Positions 10,891-53,287 of a stretch of DNA of 64,000 nt are shown one piece after another (position 1 is the first letter of the stretch; every line of letters begins with the position of its first letter). The notes beneath the pieces were generated by a model, which saw only the letters and a program-made list of their open reading frames with translations, ran no database searches and was not told the DNA's origin. The DNA is taken from NCBI GenBank assembly GCA_022410635.1, contig JAJVDF010000190.1, positions 860,386-924,385 on the forward strand. Reading direction: 5' to 3'. The DNA comes from Tretioscincus oriximinensis (Eukaryota > Chordata > Lepidosauria > Squamata > Gymnophthalmidae). The position numbers were made by a program, and so were the translations under genes.

Positions 10891-11711
10891 CACCAACTCT
10901 AGATTTAACAGTCTTCTAAAGACAGAAAAGGATTAAACTTGGACACCTGCTCTTTTTTTGTTGTGTGTGTCATTGGTATCATTCACGCAAGAACGATTAT
11001 TTCACTTGTTTAAAGGCAGCAAGAGTTAGGCATTGTTTCCTGGTAATTTTTATCCCAAATTGGCACCACAATATTCAGAAAAGAGGAAAGTACCTCTTTG
11101 GTGAAGCCTAGGTACCCATAAATGTACTGTACTAGTGACTGTAACAGTTTGTAAACAGGACCGCAGTACAGGGCTATGTCTCAGGTCTACACTGGTTCAG
11201 TACCACAGATCTTCCTCACAGTCCAGTTCATGATTTGAGAGCAGGGAATGAAAAGCAAAGCAAACTAAGAACATGATTGAGTTCTTTGTTTGAGATTTTT
11301 TTTTAAAAAAAGAAAGTGCATCATTATTTTCACTCCAAGAACGTATGTCATGATGGATACATGAATACAGGAGTATGCTTCTCATCCCTTACTGGACATT
11401 ACACAAAGCATGATGTCTGCTGATTGGCCCAAAGAAATCTGCCAGTCTGATTTCTGGTACATTCAGATGTCCACTGACTTAAAAACAGTGCCCTGTATAA
11501 CTATACTAACAAACAGCAAACGTTTATTCACAATAAAGGGCCTGCTAATCAGATTCATTGTTTTTGTACACCGTGTTATCAAACATATCACAGAGTCTTT
11601 AGTGTTAAGAACAACACAGTTCAGCTCCTTGGTGCAGAAAGGTCCAGTACATCCATTGCCAGCAACAGACATGGCACCAGGGAAAGCACGGTCTCCTACC
11701 AAAGGGAGAAT

Positions 11712-40862
<29,151 letters not shown>

Positions 40863-41206
40863 CTATATTCAGAACAAAATAATGATAGTTCTTTTTCTTG
40901 ATATAGCTCTCAGGGACATTTTGTAAAATAAATAAAGCGGGGAAATCCCAAGGAGTTCAAGTTATAGGTATCTGACTCACAACATGACCTTTTACAGTTT
41001 TTCCAGTTGCGAAAATAAATCATATTGTACATATTAAGATTATAGATGATATTTCTAGCAAGAGTGTGTTTTGCTTAAAATCTGAAGACTGCTTCAATTC
41101 CTTTCTTGCAGGACTGGTATGTAAAACTCTAGAAATACACTTCGATAGGAAACGATAAAGACACAAAGAAGTACATTGTTGTAGTAATAACAAGAAAACA
41201 TTAANA

Positions 41207-41288
41207 CATTTATTTATAATTCTATACTGCCCGGTATCAGAAGCTTTCAGGGCAGTTAATAATAAAAACCCAAATTATTAAAACAACT
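41207..41288 (-). repeat. Bov-B-like tail fragment
   Basis: Complement reads 'aactgccctgaaagcttctg' and 'gggcagtatagaattataaa', a decayed SINE/LINE tail. Confidence 0.45.
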
Positions 41289-42067
41289 ACATCTAAAAAT
41301 AGGGAAGGGAGGGAGTAGATTACATATCTATCAGATTCATCATAAAAATGATAAAAACAAATCAAATAATTTGTTGGGTTTGTACCCAATGAAGTATTTG
41401 TACTGGCCCATCCTAAATACGGTCTTGGTGCAAACTTAGCCAATCACAACTGAAGCACTCTTGGCTTGCAAGGTGGCCTTTCATTTCATTCTGTAAGATC
41501 TGAACAGGCCAGAAATAAAGATCTGAGGGCTAGACAGATCTCTACTAGAAGGTGGCTGGAGAACCAGGCTACCAATTCACAGATCTGAAAGCTCCATTCT
41601 GGCTCTGAATGAGGTGGGGCAGCATTTCAAGATGGGGTTGTGCAACGAGAATAACCCTGGGAAACAGAGAATGGGTGAAAAGTTTTTATTGGGCCCTGTT
41701 TCCCTTGTTACAAATTGAATCTGGCTGACAGATTTAATTCACGCACATCCCTGCTACAACCATATTGTTCATCCAAAATATTAATTTAATGCTGGATTTC
41801 AAGTACCTTGCTTAGAAGTTACTCTTATTATCTGATGTCTACCTTCTATTGTTTTAAGATCTTTAATAATAGTTTCCTCCTCCTCAAAAAGACAGACTTA
41901 TTGTACTGTATATACCAAGTTGTAGTTCTCTTTTTTTTAATTTTTTTTTTTATTATTATACATTGTTATACATTTAACATAATCCACCCATCACCAACCC
42001 ACCTTAACCAGGCAATCTACCATATACCTCATAATTTACACATAAGGAGAAAAAGCGAACCATATAA

Positions 42068-45000
42068 CTACATATTATAGATTGTATCAATTTTAAATCT
42101 TTTCACTTGGTCCGTACCCAACATCATTATATAATTTTTAACAGGTTCCCATTTTTGCTTCATGTGAAGTATTCTTATCTCGTTGCCTGTATTGTTGATT
42201 CTTTCATGTCTGAATTCTATTGCCATTTTTTCTATTATATATTCATACCAAGTTTCCATACTCTGATTGTTAACAACTTTCCATCCCTTTAGTAATGTTA
42301 GTTGCGTGCAAGACATTAAGCTATAGACAATAACCCTAATCTTGATTTCCCTTATTTGATCCAAATCCCGCAAAAAGATCACCATTATTTCCGTTAATAT
42401 TAAATTAATATTGTATATTTTGTTGATCTCTTTTTGTATTTTGGACCAAAAACTTTGCGCTTCATTACATCTCCAATATATATGGATATAATCTGCTCTA
42501 GCTTGGCATCCAAACCAGTATGTGTCATCTACATTCGGAATAAAATGTGCTAATTGCACTGCAGTGCGATGCCATCTATGGATTATCTTCATTTTCGCTT
42601 CTTTCAAATTAATCATTTTTTTCATTTTAATTCCTTTAAGGGACGTCTTTATTTTATGTAATTCTATGTTAACATCTGGATTTCATCTATTTTTTTATTT
42701 CCAATAGTATTTTGTCTTCATAGTTATTGATCTCTTTATACACTCTGGTAATTATTTTATTCTGATTGTTTAAGATCATTCTTATTATTGTTTCAATTGG
42801 CAAATCTTGTCTTTTAATTGCTTCTCTTTTTAATGGATTGTTAAGATACCTTACTATAGCTATTGCCTGAAGTCAATGCCTCTGGTCTACCATGTTTTCT
42901 AAGTGTTGTAAGTTGAATAGGTTCCCTCTTTGATCATATAATTGTTCCAATGTTTTAATTCCTTTTTTGTTTAGCTCTTGGCTCACCATTCTTAAATTTG
43001 GATCATTGTGAGGGTTTAATTTGGAAAGAATTTCCATTTTACAAGTATTTATTTGAATATCCCATAACTTGGATTTCTGCTAGATATTAATCATAGATTT
43101 AAAATATTCTTGTCTAGTAACCCTTTTGTTTCTTTCTCTCTGGTTAAATAAAAAATCTTCATTTTTGATATTGTTATGCAGTTTAATTATTTCCCCGCAT
43201 ACTTTCCCCTAGTATTGAATTTCAATTATATTCATTATTTGAAAGGCATCGTGGTATTTTTTTATATTGGGAATTCCCCATCCCCCTTGTTCCTCGCTGG
43301 CTATCAGCCAATAATGTTTGATTCTGGTTTTTTCCACATTATTAATCCACTTTGATATTTTATTCATCAAAATATTTAATTCTTTTTCTTTAATAGGTTC
43401 AATTATGGCTTGAAATAAATAGAGAAGGTTTGGTAATAAAAACATTTTTGTTGCCCTAATTCTATTTAAATGGGTCTGGAATCTGTTTTTCCATTGTTTG
43501 ATCTGTTTATCAGTTTTATTGCTTGTGATTCTAAAATTGGAAATAGTTATTTTATTTTGATTTGTATAAATCCATATTTCAAGATATTTAATTTTCCTGA
43601 GACCAAGTTTTACACCCAAAATTGCTCTTATCTTCAGTTGGTGGAGTATTGGAGAAAATAATTTCTGATTTCTGCAGATTAACCTGCAGTACCGAAATTT
43701 TTTTAAATTGCTCTAATGTTATTATTATGTCTTCTGCCATTTTTTTTGGTTCTGATGCAATTATTATTGCATCGTCAGCAAAAAAGTTTGTTTTTATTTC
43801 TGCTTCTCCCACTTTGATGCCTTTCTAGTTGTTATTTTGTCTAACCATATTTGCTAGGAGTTCTACAGCCATGAAAAATAATGAAGGTGAAAAAGGGCAG
43901 CCTTGTTTTGTTCCATTTTTTATGCCAAAAAGCGCGGAAGCTGAGTTATTTATCAATACCCTTGCTTTAGCGTTAGAATAAATATTTCTTAATGTTTCTA
44001 TAAAATTATTTCCTAAATTCAATTCTTGACATAATCTCACTAGGTACATATGATTCACCTTATCGAATGCTTTTAGAATATCCAATTTTAAGAGTGCTAT
44101 TTTCTTGTTTGTAGATTTGGCATAAGTCCATGTTGCCAGTATGTTTTTAATAGGATCGCTAATTTTCCTCCCTTTGATGAAAGCATATTGATCTTGATTA
44201 ATAATTGTAGGGAGAATATCTGTTAATCTGTTTGAGATTAATTTCATAAATAGTTTATAATTGTTATTACACAGACAAATAGGTCTATAGGAAGCAGGTT
44301 TTTTTGGATCTTTCCCTTTTTTTGGAAATATAATTATGTCTGTTTCCCTCTATGATATTGGGATAATTTGACTAAAGTACACTTCATTGAAAAGATCAGT
44401 TAGTTTTGATGATAGTACTGTTTGGAAGGTTTTATAGAAATTGGACGTGAAAACGTCTGGACCTAGGGATTTATTCAGTTTTTGTGACTGTATAACTCTT
44501 ATTACCTCTTCTTCCTTTATTTTATCATTTTTCTTTTTGTACTTCAGTGACTCTTTTATTAACTATAATATTGTTTAGTTCAACACTTTCTTCCTTATAT
44601 AAATCTTGATAGCATTTTTTAACTATTTCCAGTATTTTATTTGGATCCTTATTGACCTGTCTATTTTGATCCTTCATTTCTACAATCCATTGCCTATCTT
44701 TTTTCTTTTTCAGATACTTCGCTTAGGATTTCATTGACCTGCTATTCCAAGCTTGGGAAGTGGATTTTATGTATATATGTCCCTTTATGTATCTTTCCTT
44801 TTCTAAAATTTCTAATTGTGATTTTTTGACTTGTAATTCTTTTCTTGTTCTATTATCTTTATTTATTTTATGTTGTTGCTGCAGGGTCTCTATTTCATTT
44901 ATCAGTAATTTTTTTTTATTCTCCCATAACCTCTTGAGTCTAACTTCTAATTTGATACTGTTGCCTCTTATTACAGCTTTCCCTGCTTCCCATAATAGAC

Positions 45001-45797
45001 TTCTATTAATATTTCCTACATCATTGTCTGTATAATAATTATCAATAGTTGTTTTCAATTCATTTCTAATATCATCCATTATAAGAATAGGATTGAAGCA
45101 CCATTTCCTGTATTTAGTATAATTGCCAAAAGATAGTTTGATTAATAAGGGAGCATGATCAGATATCCATTGGTCAATAACTTTTGTCTCTTGAATTTTA
45201 AAGTTATTTTCTTTTTTCCCTAGGATATAGTCAATAGTTGTATAAACATTGTGTCTTGAGGAATAGAACATTCCTCTTTTAATAGGTTCTATGTCCCCAT
45301 GATAGTCTGTTAACCCCCATTTCTTAATATTTATACATGAAGCATCAGCTCTTCCTGTCTCTTTTAATTTTTTGTTAATATCTCCCGCATTCAACAATTG
45401 CCCCTCAGCAAAGGATTGTCCTTTAGTAAGTACCTTGTGAACGAATTGTTTTTGATTTGTGTATGGAGAATATAGGTTAATAATAGTTTTCATTATTTAT
45501 TTTCCTTTTAATCATTACCCATCTCCCTTCCGTGTCCTTTTTCCATTTCTCCAATTGAACATTTGTCTTAGCATTAATTAGTATAGCCACACCTCTTGAA
45601 CTTGATGTTCCCCTGGACTCAATGCATTTCCCCCATAGCTTATTTTGTATTAATATAGAATTATCATTTCGTTTGTGAGTTTCCAGAATTAAAAGGAAGT
45701 CTGGATTAAATCTCTTAGCTATATTTATCAATTTAGTTCTTTTCTTTTGATTGTTTAAGCCATTGATATTGATGGATAAGCATGTTAAATCATCCAT
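42068..45797 (-). pseudogene. L1 ORF2 (endonuclease-reverse transcriptase), broken
   Basis: The endonuclease begins Cys-Leu-Ser-Ile-Asn-Ile-Asn-Gly-Leu-Asn (45,790), with Ala-Gly-Asp-Ile-Asn and Ser-Asp-His-Ala-Pro-Leu catalytic-type motifs (45,493-44,723). RT has Leu-Lys-Leu-Asp-Ile-Leu-Lys-Ala-Phe-Asp (44,247-43,825) and Phe-Ala-Asp-Asp-Ala (43,812-43,588). The C-terminal knuckle region (42,625-42,068) has Gly-Cys ... His-Ile-Tyr-Trp-Arg-Cys. At least five frame breaks separate these blocks, so it is inactive as read. Confidence 0.85.
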
Positions 45798-46222
45798 AGA
45801 TTCATAAATTTATTTTATTTATGACTGTGCTCTGCTTTATTCCCTTAAATTGTTTAAAATTGCCTCCTCCCCCACCCTTCTCTCCTCCTATCCCNCCTCC
45901 CTCCCTTCCCCCCTTCCCTGATCTTCCTCCCCTCCCTCTTGGATCCCTTTAGTCCTTCCATAACCCATCCCTATTCCGGGGCGAAGGTCTAAGCCAAGGC
46001 TTGCCTTCCTGGGCAAGGGCAGTTGCTTGGGGGGTTCACTGGAACATTCCATTCCCTCTCCCTTATTTCACTTTCTTATTTATATTAAATACGTTAATGC
46101 TGGCAGAATTCATTTATGCCATTCATTCTTAGCAAAACCGGCTGTTATATGTCTATTTACCAGGACTATATAATCCGAGAGGACAGAGAAGGCTATGTTT
46201 TGCTAAAGTCTCCATTGGCTTT

Positions 46223-47272
46223 TTATCTTGTTGTAATTGTATATTCTTTGGAATTAAAATAGTCCTTAGTGATAGTCATTAGTTTAGGGACACTTTCATC
46301 AATGTCACTTCCCTCGGGGCTGGCTACTCCTTCTTCATCTGCCTCCTCTTCTATCCCTTGGAGAAGCAATATTCCTGTTGGATCCTCGCAAACTGCCGGG
46401 CTCTTTTTAGCTTTGCCTTCACTAGTTGATGGATTTGATTGGTGGGTGGATTGCTGATTAGTTTGTAAGATTTTAGCTCTACAACCTTTTTGATACTTCC
46501 GCTGATCTTTTTGTTCTGATGCTGATGCCGAAGCTCCTGGGAGTCTGCTCGTTTGGTGTATATATGTTCCAATCTTTAGCTTCGTTGATATTAGCTGCTG
46601 TTTATTTTTTCCCATCTTTAAATATTAGAAGTGTAGCCGGGTATATCCATGTATGGAGTTGTTTTCTTTCCCTTAGTACTTCTATGATCGATTTAAACTC
46701 CGCCCTTTTGGCTAGAGTTTCCGATGATAAGTCTAAAAGGGGTCTTACCTTAGCATTTTCAAATTTCAAATTCTTAATGCTCTTGAGCTGTTTAAAGATT
46801 GTTTCTTTAGTCAGTTCATTATCAAATCTTACAATAATGTCAATTGGCGTCTTTTTACCTTGCAGTATCCAATGGGCTTTTATCACTTGTTCTTGTTTAA
46901 TCCCAATGTTCATAGAGTTTAGCCATTCTACTATTTTTTCTCTTAGGTTGTTTTTTATCTCTGCAGGGACCCTCTCAGGTGTATATTCACTTTTTTCATT
47001 CGGCCCTCATTAGAGGCATGTTTTGAGGTGAGTTGTTTAATTTTTTCCTCCTGTTTTTCCCACATTCTTTCATTTCACCGCTCCTTTTCCTCCAGCTCGA
47101 TCAGTTGACTCGCGAGTAGTTCTGTTTTTAGGTTGAGCTCTGCGAGTGATTTTTCGTTACTTATGCAGGTTTTTTCTATGTTATTCAGCTTTGAGTTTAA
47201 TTTTTCAAAAGCTTTACTTTGCCTCATTAAGATCTTATCTAGTAGGTCAGTTTGCTTATCTTTGCCTTCCAT
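46223..47272 (-). pseudogene. L1 ORF1 (RNA-binding protein), broken
   Basis: A heptad-like coiled coil (47,272-47,075) is followed by the RRM/C-terminal nucleic-acid domain (46,913-46,602: Pro-Ile-Asp-Ile-Ile-Val-Arg-Phe-Asp; Lys-Val-Arg-Pro-Leu-Leu-Asp) and a Ser/Glu-rich extension to 46,223 after a frameshift. Layout fits L1 ORF1p. Confidence 0.7.
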
Positions 47273-48885
47273 ACTCTCCCCGTCCGGTCGTCTTTTTGTT
47301 CATTGGGATATTTTCTCCTGAACCTCTGCAATTTCATCCACTATTTTGCATAGGTTTGGAAGTGAAAATCTCCTGTTCTCTGCCAGTTTGATTTCGTTGC
47401 ATTCAGGCGTCTTTTAATGGTTTAAATATAGTTATTCTTTAGAGGGATTTTGGAGCCGTTCCAAAACGCGTCCTTACTCCACCATGACGCATGCGTCCCC
47501 CCCAGTATCAAGTTGTAGTTCTCAAGTTAACCATCTGTATTTAAATAAGCATTCCCATCTTAATCTTAGACTACAATTGAACAACAAATATGCTTCTACA
47601 TTTTTCAAAAATTGTTCAANTGTCGAAAACTTTAGTACCAAATCTGCTTACAAAGCATGACATATTGGGATGTTTTGTTTAAAAGCTACTCAGAACAAAG
47701 GTCACAGTAATTGCAAATAAAAGGAACAATTATTCCTATTTATTAGATTTAATCACAACACATTCAGTTTTATTTAAAACATCTGTATGTTATCTCAACT
47801 TTTATTAGAACTTTCATAGCAGCTTTNAAGAATTCTTACAAGTAATCATCCAATTTTTCAGGAACTAATTTTTCCACTACTTTTCTTCTTCTCTCGTAAA
47901 TGAGACTGAATACTAGACCTTACTAAAGCCATGACGCAGGCAAGATTTCCCTTGCTGGTAGTTGCCAGGCAGCAATTCTTATTGATGGCCTCTGAGACAA
48001 GAAGGTTGTGCTGAGTGACTGCATCTCACTTAATTGATGACGCAGGCAAAGCCAACAACAATACTTAATGACTGCATGTTTCATTCTAATTGTAAATAAA
48101 AAAAAGAAATAAAAGTATTCAAAAGTCTATCTCTGAACCGTATGTTTTATTCAATAATCAGACTTTGAATTAATTAAAATCACAAGTTTCTCCTGTTTTT
48201 TCATATTCACCATTTCCAGGCCCAGTTTCAAGGCCAAGATGACTTGTCTTCAAGGCTAAAAAAGTCAACATTCACCATTTGTTCGAACTGTTGCTGGGTC
48301 TGGGCTCGGGTTGCCACACAAAATCTGAGATTGAGTTTTGGATTCTTAGTAAGTGTGGAAAAATTATTGACCTCCCATTGCCCCCTTGCCCAGCCTGTAC
48401 AACTAGATCTAAGTCTTATGGGCTCAAAAAAACCCAAAATATTTGTACAAAAGAAAGCCTCAAATCTTCTTACATGGTATTTGATCCTTTATTTACTACA
48501 TATTCACAAATGATGCTTTATTACCAGGAAATGGCATGCATAATTTCAACTTCTTACACTGCTGTGCAATGCAATGCAAATGGAAGGGATGACTGACTGG
48601 TTTATATAAGCAATTGTTTTTCTCTTCCAATGTCAGAGTCAGCATGAAACAGTAAATATTAATTCCAAATTTGCCCAGGAACCACTGTTTGTTGGAATCT
48701 TCTTGGGTAGTTTAGTCTTAGGCCTGTGACTCTTCAAGAAAAAAAAGTCTGTTCAAATTGACTAAAACTTCAGATCACCTTTTCTGGATCTCATGGAATT
48801 CTTTCCTTTAATCAAAGTTTATCATGTTTTCATAATTACAAATAACATCACTGTCAAGGCTCATATCAACTGCTGGATTGATATC

Positions 48886-49144
48886 TTTTATTTATTTACT
48901 TGTATTTATATCCTGCCCTATACCCGAAGGTCTCAGGGCGGCCTACCATAGAGTGGTGCACATAGCTTTTGTTGCTTTCTCCACAACAGACACCCTGTGG
49001 AGTAGGTGGGGGGGCTGAGAGAGTTCAAAGAACTGTGACTGGCCCAAGGTCACCCAGCCAGCTTTCGTAGAGGAGTGGAGAATCGAACCGGGAGACTACC
49101 AGGTGCAAGTCCCACACTCTCACCACTACAGCAAACCGGCTCTT
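48886..49144 (-). mobile_element. Sauria-type SINE
   Basis: Well-preserved - strand copy: tRNA-like head 'gtgagagtgtgggacttgca', B-box-like 'ggttcgattct', tail 'cgggtatagggcaggatata' with AAAT-rich end. Confidence 0.85.
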
Positions 49145-49292
49145 GGTTTTTGCTTCTTCAAAATCTATCAGTGCAGCTGTTGATTATTGTTTGTCCAATC
49201 GAGTCATATCTATGTGGGAGAATAACTTCAGTATCCTTGNAAGAGTGGGTTCGGCCATTGTCTATTTTGGAGTATAGAACTGGTAACTGTAA

Positions 49293-49520
49293 TATTACAA
49301 TTAGAACATAAGGGGAGCCCTGCTGAATGGGGCCAGAGTCCATCTAGTCCAGCATTCTGTCTCACACAGTGGCCCACCAACTGCCAGTCTCAAGCAGAAG
49401 AAAGCAAAATCTTCACCTGCTCTCCATTTCCAGCAAATGAAATTTCAATAATACTGCCTGTGCTCCATCTTGGAGATAGTATCAAGATGTACATCATAGT
49501 AGCCACTGATACACCTTCCA
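49293..49520 (-). mobile_element. CR1 3' end
   Basis: Complement has 'gagacagaatgctggactag' and 'atggactctggccccattca'. The terminal 'cttatgttct' tail lies at 49,300. Confidence 0.7.
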
Positions 49521-49555
49521 TACACCTAGCTTCCATCTACAGTTCATAATTTTGC

Positions 49556-49705
49556 AGAGAGTCGAGAACAGGTGAGGGTTTTTCATTCTTCTACTTGGGA
49601 CTGTCCTAGGGCCATTGGTGGGCCACAGTGCGGGGCAGAGTGCTGAACAAGATGGACTTTGGTCTGATTTAGCAGGGCTCCTCTTATATTCTTATTGTAA
49701 TACTA
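49556..49705 (+). mobile_element. CR1 3' end, opposite orientation
   Basis: 'gagaacaggtgagggttttt', 'gcagagtgctgaacaagatg' and the tail 'ctcctcttatattctta'. Forms a head-to-head pair with the preceding - strand copy. Confidence 0.7.
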
Positions 49706-50582
49706 CACTAATACTACAGTTTTACAATTCTGGTAGAACAATTTTCACTTATCAGGAAGTAAGTTTCAGCAAACATAAGAGACATTCATAAAAAAGCAAT
49801 ATGATTTATCTTACTAATCACAGAAACAGCAAATAAAATGAGTGATAAACAAGCAACACTATCTCACGATGGTAAATAGTTAAAAATTACTGCGTCTAAG
49901 GGCAGAATGTTGTATTTTAACACAAACACAAAACAATTTGTGTCAATGCGTTAAAATAATTGCATTGCTAACAACAATTTGCGGATTGGGAACATGGAGA
50001 AACTGCAGACCAAAATTTGTTTAAAGATATGAAAGCAGCATTTTCTACTGAAATTATCCCTCCCTATTGTGTTTTAGTTCCAATATATAAGCTGCCTCTG
50101 CTTCCCAACAGATTTATTTCTTGTTGCATTGGGGAAATTATCTTTGANCCCATACTACAGACAGTTTCCTACAGTAAAAAATGCAACGTTTTGTGTATTA
50201 CAGTTCAACCCAAATTTGGCAAAAACCTTTCTCATGTATAAGATCAGAAGAGTTCTTATCCTAAATGAACTTGTTTCACCATCAACAAGATAATGCTCCC
50301 AGTATTACTTTCTTATTCAATCTAAAAAATTGTATATAACACAAGAAACAACAATAGCTAGCGATACTTATTTCAATGCTTTCACCACAGTAACTGTCAT
50401 ATCCCTGAATCAGAACATGGCAACTTAAGAATTACTGTGCATAAGGATAATTAAAATTATGTAGGTAAATAATAGTAGATGCATATTGCTCACAGGATCT
50501 CATCCCAAGTTGTAGACATCAGCTGTCAAAATTTTAAATGAACACAGAGAACATTCAGAACTTTTAGGCAGATGTTATCAAT

Positions 50583-50736
50583 GGGGTTACCAAATGACAG
50601 TATTTAGCAGGACATATCTGAATATTTTGGGGAGTCTTATTTGGGAGGGACCACAATTCCCACAAGCCTCAGCTTCTTTTTGTCTTTCTTTTTGATTTGC
50701 CTGTTCTGCTTTTCAATTTTATGATCTGGTAACCCT
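50583..50736. mobile_element. hAT-like MITE, second copy
   Basis: Left end 'ggggttaccaaatgac' pairs with complement of the right end 'agggttaccagatcat'; short TIRs as in 3830-4008. TSD not clear. Confidence 0.45.
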
Positions 50737-51267
50737 AGTAGTAATCAAGCTCATCACGAATAGGAAACATGATAAGTACAACAGATGTCAAAGAATTATG
50801 CTGTGGTCTTCTCTCCACTACACTCCTCATAGCATCTAAGAGACTAGCAGGCAGTCTGGTCTAACTAGGTCCCTTTATAGTAATAGTATGGAACCGTGTA
50901 GTTTATTGAGAATTGACTATTAGGGGCTTCTAGGTGACTTAGTGAAAACACTAAAAGTTCTTTCATTTGTTTTATCTGCTAAAATAAAGCAACTGTTGCA
51001 ATCCCCGTAAACGCAGGCAATTCTTTCAATGAAAAATAAATCTTTCAGTGTGGAGGAAGTACCCATTTTCCAATTTCTTGCTATCAAAAGGTTGAACATT
51101 ACCAAGAATTTCAAAAGTGTTTTACAATAAAAAAGTAAATTTATTATGCAAGATTAAGTTGCAGGGCAGAGGTATAAGTTATTAGTAGATCTGTTCTTAC
51201 TCCTTAGGTTATAAGTGACCAAACATTTGCTACCTTCTGGCATGATCTCTAATGTTGATTTCTTATT

Positions 51268-51349
51268 TGTTGTTTTTTATTTATTTACACTTCTAACCCA
51301 CCACACACCCAGAGGTCTCAGGACAGCTAACAATAAAAACAATGTAAAA
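51268..51349 (-). repeat. Bov-B-like tail fragment
   Basis: Complement reads 'ctgtcctgagacctctgggt' then 'gttagaagtgtaaataaat', the common SINE/LINE tail. Confidence 0.5.
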
Positions 51350-52840
51350 AATGAAGATTCTAAAAACAACAGTGCGTGAATGCAAGGAAGGGAAGTCCAG
51401 GATAAAGACGTAAACTCCTTGAACAAAATACCTGGACCAAAAGTTTCAGAAGTCAGTATTAACTTTCTATTCTTCATTAGTCAGTGAATTTAATAGGCTA
51501 TTGTAAGTATCTGAAGTCAGACCACAGTTTAGGATGCATCTAAAAGTGTCTCAGTGTAAAAGGTCTAGAATCAATGGATCATTTTTGTGGCTGTTTCAAG
51601 GAGTAAAAGAATTACAAGTGAGAACCAGTTACTGGAAGTTCTCCCCATTTTATAAGGTTTTCATCCTTAATGTCCCTCCTGTGTATCAACAAAATATTTA
51701 AATTGATGATAATGCTTCTCTCTGTGTACTGTATTAGTGGCATGCTAGGATAAGAGATAGGTGAGGCTTGTAATGGAGGAAAGTACTGCTTGCCATTTGA
51801 TTCTGTGTTTACAATGATAAAAAATACAAATTCACTCCCAAATGCCCCTTCAGTAATGGCAGCTCCAAGAGCTTCCTTTAATTTTGCTGGAATCTATGGA
51901 AAGTCAGCTAAATTAATTCTTAGAAAAGAAACATTTAACAGTTTCTGCAACCCACCTTTCAGGGGACTGTTATTGTTTTTAGAGTGTTTATTTCACATTT
52001 TGTTTTTATGGTTGTTAGCTGTGCTGAGATGTTCAGATATAAAGTAGCATAGACAAAAATGAATAGATAAAATATAATGGGGATTAGTGGAAGTCACAAA
52101 AAGCAAGCAGTAACTTAATTGTTTACATTTTTTATTCTGGGAATGTCATTCCTTTGGACAGTTTTATTTAGCATTGACTGAGGAATTTAATATGTGTAAA
52201 TTGTCAAAAACTGACTTTTGGAATAATGTCATGATTGAAAAACATTTGTATGATGAGAGGCACTTTACTGGGGTGCCTTAAGGGCAGGAATATAATTGCA
52301 ATAATTTCTCCATTTCAAATAACTTACTAGTAGCTTTATAAATGTGTTCCTTTTTTCATATTACCCACACTTGGCATAAATCTCATTTTTAAAATAATTT
52401 TACAGTTGTCTAAAAGTTTTCAATAGTTCACATTTTGTATTAGTTTGTAAATAAATATTTAATTCCAATGTGATTATATTGGACTTTATGCAACTTTCTT
52501 TTATTTTCAATTACCTCAGAATCTTTGCTTCAGGATGATTTAATAAGTACGGTAAGTTCAGAACTACAGAAACCTTTGACTACATTTCAAGCTTTCCTCA
52601 ATTTTTTGGAGAATCATTAGATATCAAATACTGTTTTAAACCCTGCTTAAACTTGAAAACCAAAGTTTGCTTACTGAGGAATATAGATTTCAAGTCCAGT
52701 GGAGTGATTTTTTTCCTCCTTAACTTAAACCAATTGAAGAGTCTAATATGTTATGGATTATTACTTGGCACAGATAAATCAATCATCTTGACGTACATTC
52801 ATTGGGGTGGGCAGAAAGGAACACCGTGAGGTGGTGTTCT

Positions 52841-52972
52841 GGAAGATGGAGAGGGAAGGGATGCCAGCTGACAGTGGGTTATTCCCGTCGAACCCCCCTG
52901 CAGGAAAGCGACAGAATGGTACCTCCCTGGGGTATATCCCCCCCCCTTACTAGGGAGGCCCAGTCCTTTCTG
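52841..52972. repeat. DIRS inverted terminal repeat, left
   Basis: Near-exact reverse complement of 58,619-58,751, from 'ggaagatgga' through 'ccagctgacagtgggttatt' to 'cccagtcctttctg'. Confidence 0.92.
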
Positions 52973-53184
52973 GAGATAATCCGAGGTGGCATTCTTGCCC
53001 CCCCTCATCCCCTTAGCAAAATAAGGCTGTACTCACATTGTATAAACTTATACACCTAGAATTTTATTAACTGCAACATGTAACAACTCGCCCAGATAAG
53101 TTGGGCCATGGTATTAATCACCAATGATAGACTAAACAGTCAGTACTAAGTAAGAAGAAAAAACTGTCACCAATGTCTCCCTAG

Positions 53185-53287
53185 TTGTTGGGTGGGGCGG
53201 AATCCCTTCCCTCTCCATCTTCCAGAACATCACCTCACGGTAAGTAGGTGTTCCTTTCACGGAAGATGGATGGGATGCCAGCTGACA
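53185..53287. repeat. DIRS internal complementary region
   Basis: Reverse complement reads as the right terminus ('ctgtcagctggcatccc' ... 'ccatcttccgtga') followed by the left terminus ('aaaggaacac' ... 'ccgtgaggtgatgttctgga'). This is the splint-like ICR of DIRS-1 elements. Confidence 0.8.

Larger units (their letters stand above)
6369..11711 (-). other. SOS1: SOS1 3' UTR and downstream region (extent inferred)
   Basis: Sequence downstream of the SOS1 stop. It is mostly unique AT-rich sequence, which would suit the long 3' UTR known for SOS1. Interruptions are a Penelope-like hairpin (7844-7963) and a CR1 fragment (10,720-10,890). Poly(A) hexamers on the - strand lie at 11,523-11,528, 8243-8248 and 6369-6378. 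The true end cannot be chosen from sequence. Confidence 0.4.
41931..47508 (-). mobile_element. near full-length L1 with exact 15-bp TSD
   Basis: 5578 bp flanked by caagttgtagttctc at 41,916-41,930 and 47,509-47,523. On the - strand it starts with a GC-rich 5' end (near 47,508), then ORF1 (47,272-46,223), ORF2 (45,797-42,068) and a short 3' UTR with a T-rich + strand run (41,931 onward) equivalent to the A-tail. Both ORFs are broken. Confidence 0.9.

Noticed and set aside
42107..47391. + strand ORFs within 42-47 kb
   Set aside because: Antisense to the L1 ORF1/ORF2 blocks.
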